From: Treponema sp.
GTDB taxonomy: Bacteria; Spirochaetota; Spirochaetia; Treponematales; Treponemataceae
NCBI GenBank assembly: GCA_017938365.1
Contig: JAGBBT010000025.1
Coordinates: 1-64,000 of the forward strand
Direction of reading: 5' to 3'
DNA length: 64,000 nucleotides
Part shown: positions 63,506 through 64,000 of the stretch, piece by piece
How positions within the stretch are numbered: position 1 is the first letter of the stretch
Layout of the letters: every line of letters starts with the position of its first letter
Notes under the pieces: model-generated
Told to the model about the DNA's origin: nothing
What the model saw: only the letters and a program-made list of their open reading frames with translations
Database searches by the model: none
Made by a program: the position numbers and the translations under genes

Positions 63506-64000
63506 ATGAGTTCTAATGTTCTTGAAGTAAAAAATCTTTCTAAAAAATTTACATTAGATGCAGGATTTTTTGCGAGACAGGATAAATTTGTATATGCAGT
63601 AAATGATGTTTCTTTTTCTATTGAACGAAACAAAACTTTTGGATTAGTAGGAGAAAGTGGTTGTGGTAAAACAACTACAGCAAAATTAATCGTTAAAATG
63701 TACAATTCGGATTTTGGAGACATTGTATTTAACGATTTTACAGATAATAAAGATCAGTCTATAAATGTAAATAATCTTTCTCGTTCTGAATTAAAAAATT
63801 ATCGAGAGAAGGTTAAATATATTTTTCAAGATCCATCTCGTTCATTAAATCCAAGATTAAATGTGTATGAAATTTTAACATCAGGGTATAAATATTCAAA
63901 AAATTGGCCTGGTAAAAAAATTGCAATAGAAGAATGTTCCTCTTTATTAGAAGAAGTTGGATTAAATACAAAAGATTTATATAGATATCCTAGTGCATTT
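63506..64000 (+). CDS. oppF: Oligopeptide ABC ATPase, OppF type (cut by window edge)
   Basis: The first 165 codons of the second ATPase: LEVKNLSKKFTLD, Walker A GLVGESGCGKTTTAKL, Q-loop IFQDPSRSLNPRL. It begins 1 nt after the OppC-OppD stop, with AAGGAGA upstream. The signature and Walker B motifs lie beyond the window. Confidence 0.93.
   Translation, partial: MSSNVLEVKNLSKKFTLDAGFFARQDKFVYAVNDVSFSIERNKTFGLVGESGCGKTTTAKLIVKMYNSDFGDIVFNDFTDNKDQSINVNNLSRSELKNYREKVKYIFQDPSRSLNPRLNVYEILTSGYKYSKNWPGKKIAIEECSSLLEEVGLNTKDLYRYPSAF

Overview
This 64 kb window is strongly AT-rich bacterial chromosome with almost no spare space. The genes point to a host- or gut-associated spirochaete, most likely a Treponema. 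The reasons are a DUF5312-like gene, lipoproteins with Treponema-style lipoboxes, a WD40 propeller joined to an outer-membrane barrel, a poly-G tract, and AT-rich housekeeping genes. A secreted esterase and a GH105 unsaturated rhamnogalacturonyl hydrolase suggest use of plant polysaccharides. The genus is inferred, not proven. I saw no tRNA, rRNA, insertion sequence, prophage or CRISPR array.

Layout. 1-7.9 kb: the 5' part of leuS, an HD protein, a topoisomerase IV pair (parE, parC), a membrane protein and a YigZ-family gene. 8-15.8 kb: a substrate-binding lipoprotein, an esterase, a two-component pair, metY, then the permease and ATPase that probably belong with the lipoprotein. 15.9-26.6 kb: a chemoreceptor, an esterase, nfo, an orphan OadB-type sodium pump behind a yybP-ykoY-type riboswitch, a DUF2147 protein, an NhaC-type antiporter, gltX and a second HD protein. 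26.7-38.2 kb: argJBD, a DUF1846 gene with a TtcA-like gene, asnS with a YihY/cyclic-nucleotide-binding fusion, gltA with rsuA, and thrH. 38.2-43 kb: an alternative sigma factor behind a sigma-54-type promoter, a polysaccharide deacetylase-like protein, tsaD, and DAHP synthase behind a Phe/Tyr attenuator. 43-47.2 kb: a surface-protein locus (WD40/barrel protein out of frame at a G8 tract, and two lipoproteins). 47.4-64 kb: DUF5312, pgeF, GH105, argS, yfcE, a small alarmone synthetase, an ankyrin-like protein, SulP, and an opp-type peptide transporter with a ferritin gene inside it.

The most interesting content is regulatory. (1) A sigma-54 -24/-12 element, with two matching palindromes 125-165 bp upstream, sits in front of a sigma-70-family gene. 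This recalls the RpoN-RpoS cascade of Borrelia. (2) A complete leader-peptide attenuator precedes DAHP synthase. (3) A Mn2+-type riboswitch with an overlapping terminator controls an orphan decarboxylase beta subunit. (4) A G8 tract would bring a surface protein into frame at G7. (5) ARG-box-like palindromes lie before argJBD and gltA. (6) Several genes have good -10 boxes only 6-9 nt before the ATG and no Shine-Dalgarno sequence, suggesting leaderless transcripts. (7) A family of related long hairpins recurs at gene ends.

All calls come from reading the sequence. No database search was run.
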